Below are positions 1 through 9,073 of a stretch of DNA of 64,000 nucleotides, in pieces. The notes under the pieces were generated by a model that did not search any database, was not told the origin of the DNA, and saw nothing but the letters and a program-made list of their open reading frames with translations. This DNA is from JAJFUV01 sp964561215. GTDB taxonomy: Bacteria > Acidobacteriota > Terriglobia > Bryobacterales > Bryobacteraceae. The first letter of the stretch is position 1. Each line of letters begins with the position of its first letter. The position numbers were made by a program, and so were the translations under genes. The stretch lies in the NCBI GenBank assembly GCA_964561215.1, contig CAZLOS010000014.1:1-64000 (forward strand), read 5' to 3'.

Positions 1-1290
1 GCGCTTCCCGCGAAGATCGATATCCGCGAACGCCGCCACGAGGCTTTCCGCCACATACTTCTCCGGCATGAGGCGCACGTTGAGTCCGGCCTCTTCGGCG
101 GCCTGCCGCGTGGCCGGGCCAATAGCGCAAATCGCGGCCCGCAACTTTGGCGCATCCTGGCCTTGCCGCGCAGCAAACGCACGCACACCGTTCGCGCTGG
201 TGAAGACGATCCAATCGAACGTACCGATCACTTTCACGGCGCGTTCGAAAGGCGTTGGATCGGCGGGCGGCAGGATCTCGATGGTGGCCAACTCGACCAC
301 CTCGGCTCCGCGCGCACGCAACTTCGCAGCCAGGTCGCCGGCCTGCCCCCGTGCCCTGGTCACAGCCACCCGCACTCCCAGGAGGGGCGAAGGGCCATAG
401 ACGGCTTCGAGAATCGCCCGGCCTCCGGCGGCCAGCAGTTCGCGCGCGAGAGTCGACCCGAGCAGCGCGGCATCGGACATGGGACCAGACTTCTCTCCGC
501 GCACCATGGAACGTCCGTCCGGAGAGGCAACGATGGCGGTAAGCTTGAGCGCGTCCCGGTCCGCCGTGGCGTGGCACCCGATGGGGACCTGGCAGCCGCC
601 GCCGAGAGCCCCCAGTAAGGCACGCTCCGCCGTCACCGCGGCGCGCGTCACGGGATCGTTCAGCCGGCTCACCGCCTGGTGCGCTTCGGCGCCGTCGTCG
701 CGGGTTTCGATGGCCAGAGCGCCCTGCCCCACGGCCGGGCACATGACGCCGGCCGGCAGCAATTCGCTGATGCGGCCGCTCCAACCCAGGCGCTTGAGCC
801 CGGCCGCGGCCAGCAGAATCGCGTCATACCGGCCCTCGGTTAATTTCCGGAGCCTGGTATCCAGATTCCCGCGCAGCGGCTCGATCGCCAGATCCGGCCG
901 CAGGGCGTGCAATTGCGCGGAGCGGCGCAGAGAACTGGTTCCCACTCGAGCGCCCTGTGGCAGCCCAGCAATCGCGCACCCCACCATGGCGTCCCGCGCG
1001 TCCTCACGCGCGGGTATAGCCGCCACCGTCAGCCCAGCCGGCACTTCCGTAGGCAGATCCTTCAGGCTGTGCACTGCCAGATCCACACGCCCTTCGAGCA
1101 GCGCTTCTTCGATCTCCTTCGTGAACAGCCCCTTGGCACCCACCTGGGCCAGCGGCACATCGGTGATCTTGTCTCCGGTAGTCTTGATGATCTCGATGCG
1201 CGTCTCTACGCCCAGTTCGGCCAGGCGCGCAGCCACCCATTTCGCCTGCCACAACGCCAGTTGAGAGCCACGGGAGCCGATTACGAGCAT
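1..1290 (-). CDS. hemC: HemC-HemD fusion: hydroxymethylbilane synthase / uroporphyrinogen-III synthase (partial, runs off left edge)
   Basis: The ATG at 1290 opens a frame that stays open to base 1 (430 codons). Residues 1 to about 304 are porphobilinogen deaminase, with the start MLVIGSRGSQLALWQ, the catalytic-aspartate motif VHSLKDLP (Asp near residue 78) and the dipyrromethane-cofactor cysteine in GGGCQVPIG (near residue 233). With no stop codon the frame continues at GVRVAVTRARGQAGDLAAK, a typical HemD N-terminus, so the two enzymes that turn porphobilinogen into uroporphyrinogen III are one polypeptide. HemD is cut by the window edge. The start lies 5 bases after the hemA stop, so it is in the same transcript as hemA. 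HemCD fusions are known in a few other bacteria. Confidence 0.9.
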   Translation of the reverse strand, partial: MLVIGSRGSQLALWQAKWVAARLAELGVETRIEIIKTTGDKITDVPLAQVGAKGLFTKEIEEALLEGRVDLAVHSLKDLPTEVPAGLTVAAIPAREDARDAMVGCAIAGLPQGARVGTSSLRRSAQLHALRPDLAIEPLRGNLDTRLRKLTEGRYDAILLAAAGLKRLGWSGRISELLPAGVMCPAVGQGALAIETRDDGAEAHQAVSRLNDPVTRAAVTAERALLGALGGGCQVPIGCHATADRDALKLTAIVASPDGRSMVRGEKSGPMSDAALLGSTLARELLAAGGRAILEAVYGPSPLLGVRVAVTRARGQAGDLAAKLRARGAEVVELATIEILPPADPTPFERAVKVIGTFDWIVFTSANGVRAFAARQGQDAPKLRAAICAIGPATRQAAEEAGLNVRLMPEKYVAESLVAAFADIDLRGKR

Positions 1291-1295
1291 GAGTG

Positions 1296-2561
1296 TCAAT
1301 CTCCGAGCCGGAACACGCGATGAATCAGGTCCACAAGATGCAATCCCTCGGGCCGTCCCGCGCTACGGCGCAGCTCGGAAATAGGACCATGCGCCACCTT
1401 ATTCACAATGCCGCGGGTGAGCGCCTCGATCGCCTCTTCCTGCTGCGGAGTCAGCGCGCCCAGCTTCGAGCGCATGCGGGCCACCTCGCCCGCGCGAATT
1501 TGTTCGAGCTGTTCCTGCAGGCTCACGATCGTGGGAATCACCTCGCGGGCGTGCAGGCGTCCCACCATGCGATCCACTTCGAGCGAGACGATGGATTCGG
1601 CCTGACCGGCTTCCTTGGCGCGCTCCCGGCGGTTGGAGTTTACCACGCGCTGGAGATCGTCGATGTCGTAGAGAAAAACGTTGTCGATCTGGTTCACCGC
1701 GGGATCGATGTTGCGCGGCACCGCGATGTCGATGAAGAACATCGGGCGGTTGCGCCGCGCCTCCAGCGCCCGGCGCACATCCTCCGGAGTCAAGATGTAG
1801 TGCGGCGCGCCGCTGGAGGCGATGACGATGTCCACTTGGTGCAACCCGGCGGCGAAACGCGTGTAGTCGACGATCACGCCATCGAACAGACGCGCGAGTT
1901 CCTCGGCGCGTTCCCGCGTGCGGTTGGTCACGTAGATACCCGCCACGCCCGACCGGTGCAGGTGCCGCGCGGCAAGCTCCGACATCTTCCCCGCCCCGAC
2001 CACCATCACCTTCTTGCCCTCGAGCGAACCGAAGATCTGGCGCGCCAGTTCCACCGCCGCGTAACTGACCGACACGGCGCTGCGCCCGATCTCCGTTTCC
2101 GAGCGGACTCGCTTGGCGACGCTGAAGGCGCGCGTGAGCAGGGCGTCCAACGGCCCCTCCAGCGTCCCGGCGGCTTTCGCTGCGGTGTAGGCGGCCTTGA
2201 ACTGGCCCAGGACTTGCGGCTCACCGAGCACCATGGAATCCAGGCTGGAGGCGACGCGAAACAGGTGGCGCACCGCGTCGCGATCCTCGTGGTGGTACAG
2301 GTAGGGATTCGCCCAACCGGGTTCGAGTCCGTGGCTGCGCTCCAGGAATCCGATCGCGAGCGACACCGGGTCGCAATTGTCTTCACTGGTCACCGCCACT
2401 TCCACGCGGTTGCACGTGGAAAGGATCATCCCTTCGAGCAGGCCCGGTTCGTTCTTGAGCGAGTGCAGTGCTTCCGCGAGCGACTCCTCGCGGAAGGCCA
2501 GCCGTTCGCGGACCTCCAGCGGCGCCGTGCGATGATTCAGCCCCGTGATCGCGAATCTCAT
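1296..2561 (-). CDS. hemA: Glutamyl-tRNA reductase HemA
   Basis: This 421-residue protein matches NADPH-dependent glutamyl-tRNA reductase, the first committed enzyme of C5-pathway haem synthesis. It begins MRFAITGLNHRTAPLEVRERL. The catalytic cysteine is in STCNRVEV (Cys50), SLDSMVLGEPQVLGQ is the family signature, a Rossmann motif VVGAGKMSELAARHL follows near mid-protein, and a helical dimerisation domain ends the chain. Length is normal for the family. The ATG at 2561 shares four bases (ATGA) with the stop of the upstream cytochrome-assembly-like gene, indicating translational coupling. The hemC-hemD fusion follows after 5 bases. Confidence 0.96.
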   Translation of the reverse strand: MRFAITGLNHRTAPLEVRERLAFREESLAEALHSLKNEPGLLEGMILSTCNRVEVAVTSEDNCDPVSLAIGFLERSHGLEPGWANPYLYHHEDRDAVRHLFRVASSLDSMVLGEPQVLGQFKAAYTAAKAAGTLEGPLDALLTRAFSVAKRVRSETEIGRSAVSVSYAAVELARQIFGSLEGKKVMVVGAGKMSELAARHLHRSGVAGIYVTNRTRERAEELARLFDGVIVDYTRFAAGLHQVDIVIASSGAPHYILTPEDVRRALEARRNRPMFFIDIAVPRNIDPAVNQIDNVFLYDIDDLQRVVNSNRRERAKEAGQAESIVSLEVDRMVGRLHAREVIPTIVSLQEQLEQIRAGEVARMRSKLGALTPQQEEAIEALTRGIVNKVAHGPISELRRSAGRPEGLHLVDLIHRVFRLGD

Positions 2562-3376
2562 CGTGTCAACATCGGACGCAGACCCACGTGCGCGGCCCAG
2601 GTCAACGCCGAGCATCCCAGTACAACAATCGACATCACCGCGGCCTTGCGCCCACGCCACCCGGCGGAAACGCGCAGGAACACCAGCAGCAGATAGAAGA
2701 CCCAGGTCACCAGGGAGACCACGATCTTCGGTTGAGCAACCCAGCGCGTGCCGCTTTCGATGAAAGCCCAAATGCTGCCCGCAATGACGGCCAGCGTGAT
2801 CAACAGAAAGCCCGCGGCCATGGAGGTCGAGATCAGCCCGTCCAGCACGCCCAGCGGCGGCAAGCGGTCCAGGAATATGCTCGCGCGCTTCCGCTTCAAC
2901 TGCCGCTCCTGTATCAGGTAAGCGACCGACGCCACAGCCATCAGGAGCATCGCCGCATAGCCTGCGAGCACCAGCGCGACGTGAGCCAGCAACCAGGTAT
3001 CGCGCACCTTGGGATCGGACCACGAACCCACCGGACTTCCCAGCGCGCCTACCAGGGTCATCACGAACACCAGCGGAAACACGAACGCGCTCAACGTTTC
3101 CACATGATGCCGCAGATAAACCAGCAGGTAAAGCATGCCGATCAAATACGCGCACAGCGAGATGGACTCGTAGAAATTGTTGGCCGGGAAATGGCCCGTG
3201 TACGCGGCTTCCTCCACAATGGAGACGAAGTGGAGCGTGAGGCCGCCGCAGAAGGCGATGAAAGCCAGCCGGAAGAGCTTGGCGCGGCGCTTCAGGATTG
3301 TAAGAATGGCATGGATAAGACCCACCGCATAGAGCACGGCGGCGACGCGCAGCCATAGGACACTCATCTCATGCAT
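2558..3376 (-). CDS. CcsA/HemX-family cytochrome c assembly membrane protein
   Basis: About 272 residues from ATG 3376 (MHEMSVLWLRV); ATG 3367 is an alternative start, and GGAGGAG lies some 14 bases upstream of 3376. I count about eight hydrophobic segments across the whole chain, which resembles the CcsA/CcmF/HemX family of haem-handling membrane proteins. The tryptophan-rich haem loop of true CcsA is not clear, so the HemX-like branch, which sits beside hemA in Bacillus, is the better fit. Its stop overlaps the hemA start by four bases. Likely role: haem handling or control of HemA level. The family call is firmer than the role. Confidence 0.75.
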   Translation of the reverse strand: MHEMSVLWLRVAAVLYAVGLIHAILTILKRRAKLFRLAFIAFCGGLTLHFVSIVEEAAYTGHFPANNFYESISLCAYLIGMLYLLVYLRHHVETLSAFVFPLVFVMTLVGALGSPVGSWSDPKVRDTWLLAHVALVLAGYAAMLLMAVASVAYLIQERQLKRKRASIFLDRLPPLGVLDGLISTSMAAGFLLITLAVIAGSIWAFIESGTRWVAQPKIVVSLVTWVFYLLLVFLRVSAGWRGRKAAVMSIVVLGCSALTWAAHVGLRPMLTR

Positions 3377-3471
3377 GGTTGGAAATCCCGCTCCTCCAGC
3401 TAATGGGCGTCGTCCCGCCGCCCGCGTCGAACTACCCTGCATTCATCAGTATATCGTGACCGCGCCGGACC

Positions 3472-6201
3472 CTATCGTCCAAGCTCGGCTTCGGCGGCCT
3501 CGAGTTCCTTGCCCGCCTCGGCCCACTTGCCCTGGGAAACCAGGTCCCGGTAGCGGCGGAAGTGCCTGCGGACGGAGTCGATGCGCGGATCCGGGCCGCC
3601 AGCGGGCGCGGCGGCCACGCCTGCTGCGCCTGACGGCTTTGCGGCCATTCCCGCCAGCGCGCGCACGCTCACTCCCGACAGTTCGGCGATGGCCTGCTCA
3701 TAGGTATCCGTGTAGATGACCGTGTCGCCCATGCCGAGGGCTATCTTCTTCAACTGCGGCATGCGAGCCTGGGCGGCTTGAATGTAGATCGGTTGGATGT
3801 AGATGAAAGTGTTCTCGACGGGCAGAACCAGCATCTGGCCGCGGATCACCTGGGAACCCTGCTGGTTCCAAAGCGTCAGGTCTTTGGAAATGTTCTGGTC
3901 CTGGCTGATCTTGGCCTCGATCTGCATGGGCCCATAAATCAGCGCCTGTTTGGACAGTTTCAGAACCTGCAACTCGCCCAGGTTCTTCCCGTCGCAGCGA
4001 GCCACCATCACGCCGATGAGGTTGTCCTTGCTGCGCGGGGTGAAGGGGAGAAGCAACAGGAACTCGGGCTGTTCCTCACCCGGCAAAGTGGCCACTATGT
4101 AAGTGGGCGTCATGCCCTTGGACTGCCCCGCTTCCCCGCCCGTGGTCCGCGGGATGTCCCACAGATCCTCCTTGTTATAGAAGGACTCCGGATCCAGCAT
4201 GTGGAAGGTGCGGTAGATTTCGGCCTGTACACGGAACAGAGTTTCCGGATAGCGTGCGTGCACTCGCAAGTCGGCCGGCATCTCCGAGGCCGGCGCAAGC
4301 AGCTTGGGGAACAGGCGCTGGTAGGCACGGATGATGGGGTCGCCGGGATCGAAGACGTAGAGCCGCGTGGTGCCGTCGTACGCGTCCACCGTGGCCTTCA
4401 CGGAGTTGCGGATATAGTTGACCGAGCCTACGCCCTCGATGCCGACCGCGCGCGAGTAAGGATGCACGTCCGAGGTCGTGTACCCATCCGCCATCCACAC
4501 CATGCGCCCGTTCGAAGTGAGCACCAGGTAAGGATCTCCGTCCCAGGTAACGAATCCGGCGAGTTCCGCCAGGCGCTCGCGGACCTTGCGATGAATGATC
4601 ATGCGGCTCTCCGGCGTGAACATGCCGGTGAGCAGGATTTTCCAATCGTTCTCGGCCAGGGCAGCGGCGAGGCGGATGGGCAGGGAGGCTACGGGGAAGC
4701 CGCCCGCGCCTTCGTACCGGTTGTGGACGTTCTCCGCGCCGGATGGATAGTTGAACTCAGGCTGTTTGGTGCGGACGAAAACGGGTTCGTGAAGCTGCTC
4801 GCCGAAGTAGAGTTCCGGCCGTGTGAGTTTCAGGCTGGAAGTCTTCACCTCCGGCGGGGCATCCTGGATGAACAGCACTGGAAGGCCTTCGGGGGTGATG
4901 CGATTGGCCTCGGCCACCACCGTACCGTAGCCGTGCGTGTAAACGAATTTCGAGTTTACCCAGCCGGCCTGCGCGCCGCCCACCTGGCGGATGTCGAGTT
5001 CGCGCGGCGTGAGGAGCAACTGGCGGAGCTGGCCGTCGATCGAATAGCGATCCACGTCGCTATCCACAAAAACGTAATAGGGACGGATCGCCTGGATCTG
5101 CGTGACCGTGTCGTGGAAAGCCCGCCAATCCCAAAGACGCACGTTGTCGAGCAAGGCCTTGTGCCGCGTCGGATCGACTTTGGATTCGAGCTTGGCATCG
5201 AAGTCGGTCTCCTTGATCCGGCGGTCCAGACCGTATGCCGCCCGCGTGGCCGCGATGTGGCGTTGGACGTATTGCCGCTGCAGGGAGATCTCGTTCGGCT
5301 TCACATAGACGGCGTTGACCAACGGAGGCACGACGCCCCGCACAACCAGGGCCAGCACCATGGCCAGGGCGAGTTTCTTCCGCCCCACGGCCAAAAGAAC
5401 CGCGGCGGCCACGGCGGCGGCCACGGCGAGCCACTGCAAAGGCAAGGTGATGTTCTGGCTCACGTAGTCCACGCCGACCAGGAAGCCGTGGTCGTCGTAG
5501 AGCATGGAATACCGGTCCAGGTAAAAGCGCACCGCCAGGGCCAGCAGAAAGACGGCGCCGACGCCGCGCAGGAAGACGCTGTCCAGCGCGCCGCCGAGGC
5601 CCAATTCCTGAAGATCGAAAGTCCCCTCCTTGGTCCATTCAGGGAACCGTTCGCGAAGCTGCCAGAAGCGCGAGACAAGGAAGTAGATCACCCCGCTGAG
5701 TAGAATCAAACCCAGCACGAAGCGCAGCAGTTGGGAATAGAACGGAAGTTCAAACAAGTAGAACGACAACGGGTGCGCGAAGACCGGATCGTGCCACGCG
5801 GTAGCTTCGGCGGGAAGGTTGCGCCCGCCGAAGAAACGGATGGCGGTCCAGGAGTCGATGGTCGCGACGCCGAGCAGGATGCCGAGCACGAGCAGAACTA
5901 CCGTGGAGAGCTTGGCGTACAAGGGAACGCGCCGCAGTCCCGTCCCGGCGGCCTTCAGCGCGCGGGCGTGAACCCACCAGAGAACGATAAAGGCCACCAA
6001 AGCGGCAACCAGCGCCGGAGCCATGCCGTACAGCAGCATGCTGAACCAGGTGGGGACCTGGCCCATCTCCTTCCACCAGCAATAATCGATGACGAAAGAA
6101 CCGATGGTGCGGGCGCCAAAAAAGATCGCCAGCAGAACGACGATCAGCAGGATCATCCCGCCTTGGCGCCGCGATGGGGCGCCGATCTCCGGATAGGGCA
6201 T
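3472..6201 (-). CDS. UPF0182 family membrane protein
   Basis: This 909-residue protein has about seven hydrophobic segments in the first 310 residues (for example MILLIVVLLAIFFG near residue 16), then a long hydrophilic region and an alanine/proline-rich linker before a charged C-terminal helix. Organisation and length match UPF0182 (COG1615), a widespread family without an established function. The large domain after the last membrane segment is probably on the outer face of the membrane. The ATG at 6201 is one base after the pyrC stop, so it seems to be the last gene of the pyrR-pyrB-pyrC transcript. The linkage to pyrimidine genes is seen, but a functional link is not established. Confidence 0.88.
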   Translation of the reverse strand: MPYPEIGAPSRRQGGMILLIVVLLAIFFGARTIGSFVIDYCWWKEMGQVPTWFSMLLYGMAPALVAALVAFIVLWWVHARALKAAGTGLRRVPLYAKLSTVVLLVLGILLGVATIDSWTAIRFFGGRNLPAEATAWHDPVFAHPLSFYLFELPFYSQLLRFVLGLILLSGVIYFLVSRFWQLRERFPEWTKEGTFDLQELGLGGALDSVFLRGVGAVFLLALAVRFYLDRYSMLYDDHGFLVGVDYVSQNITLPLQWLAVAAAVAAAVLLAVGRKKLALAMVLALVVRGVVPPLVNAVYVKPNEISLQRQYVQRHIAATRAAYGLDRRIKETDFDAKLESKVDPTRHKALLDNVRLWDWRAFHDTVTQIQAIRPYYVFVDSDVDRYSIDGQLRQLLLTPRELDIRQVGGAQAGWVNSKFVYTHGYGTVVAEANRITPEGLPVLFIQDAPPEVKTSSLKLTRPELYFGEQLHEPVFVRTKQPEFNYPSGAENVHNRYEGAGGFPVASLPIRLAAALAENDWKILLTGMFTPESRMIIHRKVRERLAELAGFVTWDGDPYLVLTSNGRMVWMADGYTTSDVHPYSRAVGIEGVGSVNYIRNSVKATVDAYDGTTRLYVFDPGDPIIRAYQRLFPKLLAPASEMPADLRVHARYPETLFRVQAEIYRTFHMLDPESFYNKEDLWDIPRTTGGEAGQSKGMTPTYIVATLPGEEQPEFLLLLPFTPRSKDNLIGVMVARCDGKNLGELQVLKLSKQALIYGPMQIEAKISQDQNISKDLTLWNQQGSQVIRGQMLVLPVENTFIYIQPIYIQAAQARMPQLKKIALGMGDTVIYTDTYEQAIAELSGVSVRALAGMAAKPSGAAGVAAAPAGGPDPRIDSVRRHFRRYRDLVSQGKWAEAGKELEAAEAELGR

Positions 6202-6202
6202 G

Positions 6203-7492
6203 TCAAGACTCCTTGTCGCGCGACCAGACGAACTTCCCGTTTACCATGGTGGCGACAGGCGCGCCCCGGAAGGTGCGTCCGTCGAAAGGCGTGTTGCGGC
6301 TCTTCGAAAAAGAACGGTTCACGTCGTAGGTCCAAACCAGCTCTGGGTCGAACATCGCGATGTCCGCCACGGCACCCGGCACGAGCGTTCCGCGATCCAG
6401 CTTGAGGACGCGCGCGGGTCCCAGCGACATCAACTCCATCAGGCGCATGAGCGGCATCTTGCCGGAATGCACAAGAACTTCCAGGGCCACCGCCAGTGCC
6501 GTCTCGAGTCCAATGATGCCGAACGGACACCGCTCGAATTCCTGCATCTTCTCGCTGCCGGCGTGCGGCGCGTGATCGGTGGCGATGGCGTCGATGGCGC
6601 CGGAGACCAGGCCCTCAACCACGCCCGCAACATCGTCGGCCGTGCGCAGCGGCGGCTTCATCTTGAAGTTGCTGTCGTAAGGCGGCATGGCTGCGTCACA
6701 GAGCGCCAGATGATGGGGAGTGGCCTCGGCGGTCACGCGGACACCACGCGCCTTGGCCTCCGCCACCATCCGCACGCTGCGCCGCGTGGAAACGTGCGCC
6801 GCGTGGAAATGCGCGCCGGTGGCTTCGGCCAGCAGAATATCCCGCGCCACCATAATGTCTTCCGAACAGCCCGGAATGCCGCGCAGGCCGCACCGCACGC
6901 TCTCGAATCCCTCGTGCATGTCGCCGCCGGCGCTCAGGTTCGCGTCTTCGCAGTGGTCTATGACCACCAGGCCGAGCTCACGGGCGAACTCCATGGCGCG
7001 GCGCATCACGCGGCTGTTCATCACCGGCCGGCCATCGTCGGAGATGGCCACGATTCCGGCGCTCTTCATCGATCCGTAGCCGGGCAGGTCCTCTCCGGCG
7101 CTGCCTTTGGTAATGGCGCCGATCGGCAGTACGTTCACGACGGCGAAGCGCCGGGCGCGGTCGACGATATAGCTGGTGACGGTGGCGCTGTCGTTCACCG
7201 GCTCGCTGTTCGGCATGGCGCAGATGGTGGTGAAACCGCCGGCCGCCGCCGCGCGCGAACCCGTTTCGATGGTTTCCACATGCGCAAACCCCGGCTCACG
7301 CAGGTGCACGTGCATGTCGATGAAGCCCGGAGCGACCACCAGGCCACTCGCGTCGAAAACTTCCGAACCGCTCTCGCCGAGATTCCGTCCCACAGCGGCG
7401 ATGCGCCCATTGTCCACCAGAACGTCCGCAATCCCGTCGCGCGAGGATGCCGGATCGACGACCCTTCCGTTCTTGAGAAGCGTTCTAGCCAT
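6203..7492 (-). CDS. pyrC: Dihydroorotase PyrC
   Basis: A 429-residue class I dihydroorotase, the third step of UMP synthesis (carbamoyl-aspartate to dihydroorotate). The metal motif is DMHVHLREPG (His61 and His63); later ligands are in DHCED and in HAAHVSTRRSV, and the catalytic aspartate is in ATDHAPH. I chose ATG 7492 (MARTLLKNGRVVDP), two bases past the pyrB stop; a TTG two codons upstream would overlap pyrB. It lies between pyrB and a UPF0182 gene. Confidence 0.95.
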   Translation of the reverse strand: MARTLLKNGRVVDPASSRDGIADVLVDNGRIAAVGRNLGESGSEVFDASGLVVAPGFIDMHVHLREPGFAHVETIETGSRAAAAGGFTTICAMPNSEPVNDSATVTSYIVDRARRFAVVNVLPIGAITKGSAGEDLPGYGSMKSAGIVAISDDGRPVMNSRVMRRAMEFARELGLVVIDHCEDANLSAGGDMHEGFESVRCGLRGIPGCSEDIMVARDILLAEATGAHFHAAHVSTRRSVRMVAEAKARGVRVTAEATPHHLALCDAAMPPYDSNFKMKPPLRTADDVAGVVEGLVSGAIDAIATDHAPHAGSEKMQEFERCPFGIIGLETALAVALEVLVHSGKMPLMRLMELMSLGPARVLKLDRGTLVPGAVADIAMFDPELVWTYDVNRSFSKSRNTPFDGRTFRGAPVATMVNGKFVWSRDKES

Positions 7493-7494
7493 GG

Positions 7495-8403
7495 TCAACC
7501 CAATATCCTTTCCAGCACCGCCATGCGAACCGCCACGCCATTCTCAACCTGGTTGAGAATTACGGAGCGCTGCGAGTCGGCCACCTCGCTCGCGATCTCG
7601 CGGCCCCGGTTGATGGGCCCCGGATGCATGACGATCGCTTCCGGCCGCGCGAGCGACAGGTGCTCCAACTGCAACCCGTAATAGCGGAAATACTCGCTGG
7701 CCGGAAATGCCGCTTCATGCTGTCTTTCCAGTTGCACGCGCAACATCATGATGACGTCGGCGCCGGTGATGGCCTCGCGGATATCGCACGTAAGACTCAC
7801 GCCGGGCGCGACACGCGCCAGTTCCGGAGGCAGCAGCGAGGGCGGGCCGCACAGAACGATATCCACGCCAAACTTCGAAAGCAGGTATACGTTCGACCGG
7901 GCCACGCGGCTGTGCGCGATGTCGCCGATAATAGCGATGCGCATGCCTTCCAACGTGGGGCGGCGGTCCAGGATCGTGCGCGCATCGAGCAGCGCCTGGG
8001 TAGGGTGCTCGTGCGTGCCGTCGCCGGCGTTGATGATGGGCGTCGGCAGATAGCGCGCCAGAAAATGCGGAGCGCCGGAGGCCGCGTGCCTCATCACGAT
8101 TGCGTCGGGCCGCATGGCGGCCAGGGTGTTCAAGGTATCCACCAGCGATTCGCCCTTGGAGACGCTCGATCCGGCCGCGGTGATCGAAACCGCGTCCGCG
8201 CCCAGGCGCTTGGCGGCAATCTCGAAGCTGGTGCGCGTGCGCGTGGACGCCTCGTAAAACAGGTTGACGATCATCTTGCCGCGCAGGGTTTCCATGCGCT
8301 TGATGGGGGTGCCCTGCAATGCCTGGAAATCCTTGGCGCGGGTAAGAATGGATTCGATCTCCGCCCGGTCGAGGCGTTCGATACCAAGAAGACCTTTGGG
8401 CAT
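7495..8403 (-). CDS. pyrB: Aspartate carbamoyltransferase catalytic subunit PyrB
   Basis: This 302-residue protein catalyses carbamoylation of aspartate in pyrimidine synthesis. The carbamoyl-phosphate motif FYEASTRTRTSFE is near residue 49, HEHPTQALLD follows at mid-protein, and MHPGPINRG is the aspartate-domain signature. No regulatory PyrI gene is adjacent; control is more likely through PyrR, whose gene lies 3 bases upstream. The pyrC start follows directly. Confidence 0.97.
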   Translation of the reverse strand: MPKGLLGIERLDRAEIESILTRAKDFQALQGTPIKRMETLRGKMIVNLFYEASTRTRTSFEIAAKRLGADAVSITAAGSSVSKGESLVDTLNTLAAMRPDAIVMRHAASGAPHFLARYLPTPIINAGDGTHEHPTQALLDARTILDRRPTLEGMRIAIIGDIAHSRVARSNVYLLSKFGVDIVLCGPPSLLPPELARVAPGVSLTCDIREAITGADVIMMLRVQLERQHEAAFPASEYFRYYGLQLEHLSLARPEAIVMHPGPINRGREIASEVADSQRSVILNQVENGVAVRMAVLERILG

Positions 8404-8406
8404 GTG

Positions 8407-8961
8407 CTACTCCGCGACTTTTTCGACCAGCAGGACTTTTTCCGTCTGGTCGATCTCCTGGAACTTCACTTCGATGATCTCGTTGGACGATGTTTGTACC
8501 ATGCGGCCGACATAACGGGCCTCGATGGGCAGTTCGCGGTGGCCGCGGTCGATCAGCGCGAGCAACTGGACCCGCGAGGGCCGCCCTTGATCGAACAGCG
8601 CGTCCAGAGCCGCACGCACCGTTCGCCCCGTGTACAGCACGTCGTCCGTCAGCACGATGTCCTTGCCGGTGATCGGGAAGCCGATTGTCGCCTCGTTCAC
8701 AACGGGCGCCGGGCCCACTGTCGACAGGTCGTCGCGATAGAGCTTGATGTCGAGGGTACCGACGGGAATCTTGCGGTTCTCCAGGGATTCGATCTTGCGC
8801 GCCAGCCTCTCGGCAAGCGGAACGCCGCGGCGGCGAATACCGACGAAAGCCAGTTTATCGAGGTCGGCGCTCTTCTCGAGCACCTCGTGCGCGAGACGGA
8901 CCAGGGTGCGATCCATCTCCGAAGCGCTCATCAGTTGACATTTCACACGTGTAGCAGACAT
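8407..8961 (-). CDS. pyrR: Bifunctional pyr operon regulator / uracil phosphoribosyltransferase PyrR
   Basis: About 184 residues from ATG 8961, chosen because GGAG lies ten bases upstream; an in-frame upstream start at 8982 is less likely. The PRPP-binding loop VLTDDVLYTGRTVRAALDA and the flexible region GIRRRGVPLAERL are typical of PyrR, which binds pyr mRNA in a UMP-dependent way and has weak UPRTase activity. It is the first gene of the pyrR-pyrB-pyrC operon. I searched the 112-base leader and did not find the conserved PyrR-binding loop or a clear attenuator, so the regulatory mechanism here is open. Confidence 0.93.
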   Translation of the reverse strand: MSATRVKCQLMSASEMDRTLVRLAHEVLEKSADLDKLAFVGIRRRGVPLAERLARKIESLENRKIPVGTLDIKLYRDDLSTVGPAPVVNEATIGFPITGKDIVLTDDVLYTGRTVRAALDALFDQGRPSRVQLLALIDRGHRELPIEARYVGRMVQTSSNEIIEVKFQEIDQTEKVLLVEKVAE

Positions 8962-9073
8962 GCAAGGCGTCTCCGAAGGCACAGGTTATCACATCGGCCC
9001 CTGCCCCAGTTTTTGCGATTTTCGGCCGCCGGGCCGGCATGCGCGATAATTACAGAGAAGTGAGGGTTTCGCG

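Noticed and set aside
1293..2696. 467-codon plus-strand frame over hemA
   Set aside because: Antisense of hemA, with no ribosome site and no recognisable domain.
3778..5703. 641-codon open frame on the plus strand
   Set aside because: It is the antisense shadow of the UPF0182 gene; composition is histidine/valine-rich in the way typical of reverse frames in GC-rich genes, and no family resemblance was seen.
8962..9060. PyrR-binding attenuator in the pyr leader
   Set aside because: No conserved loop sequence or terminator with T-run; only GC-rich short palindromes.
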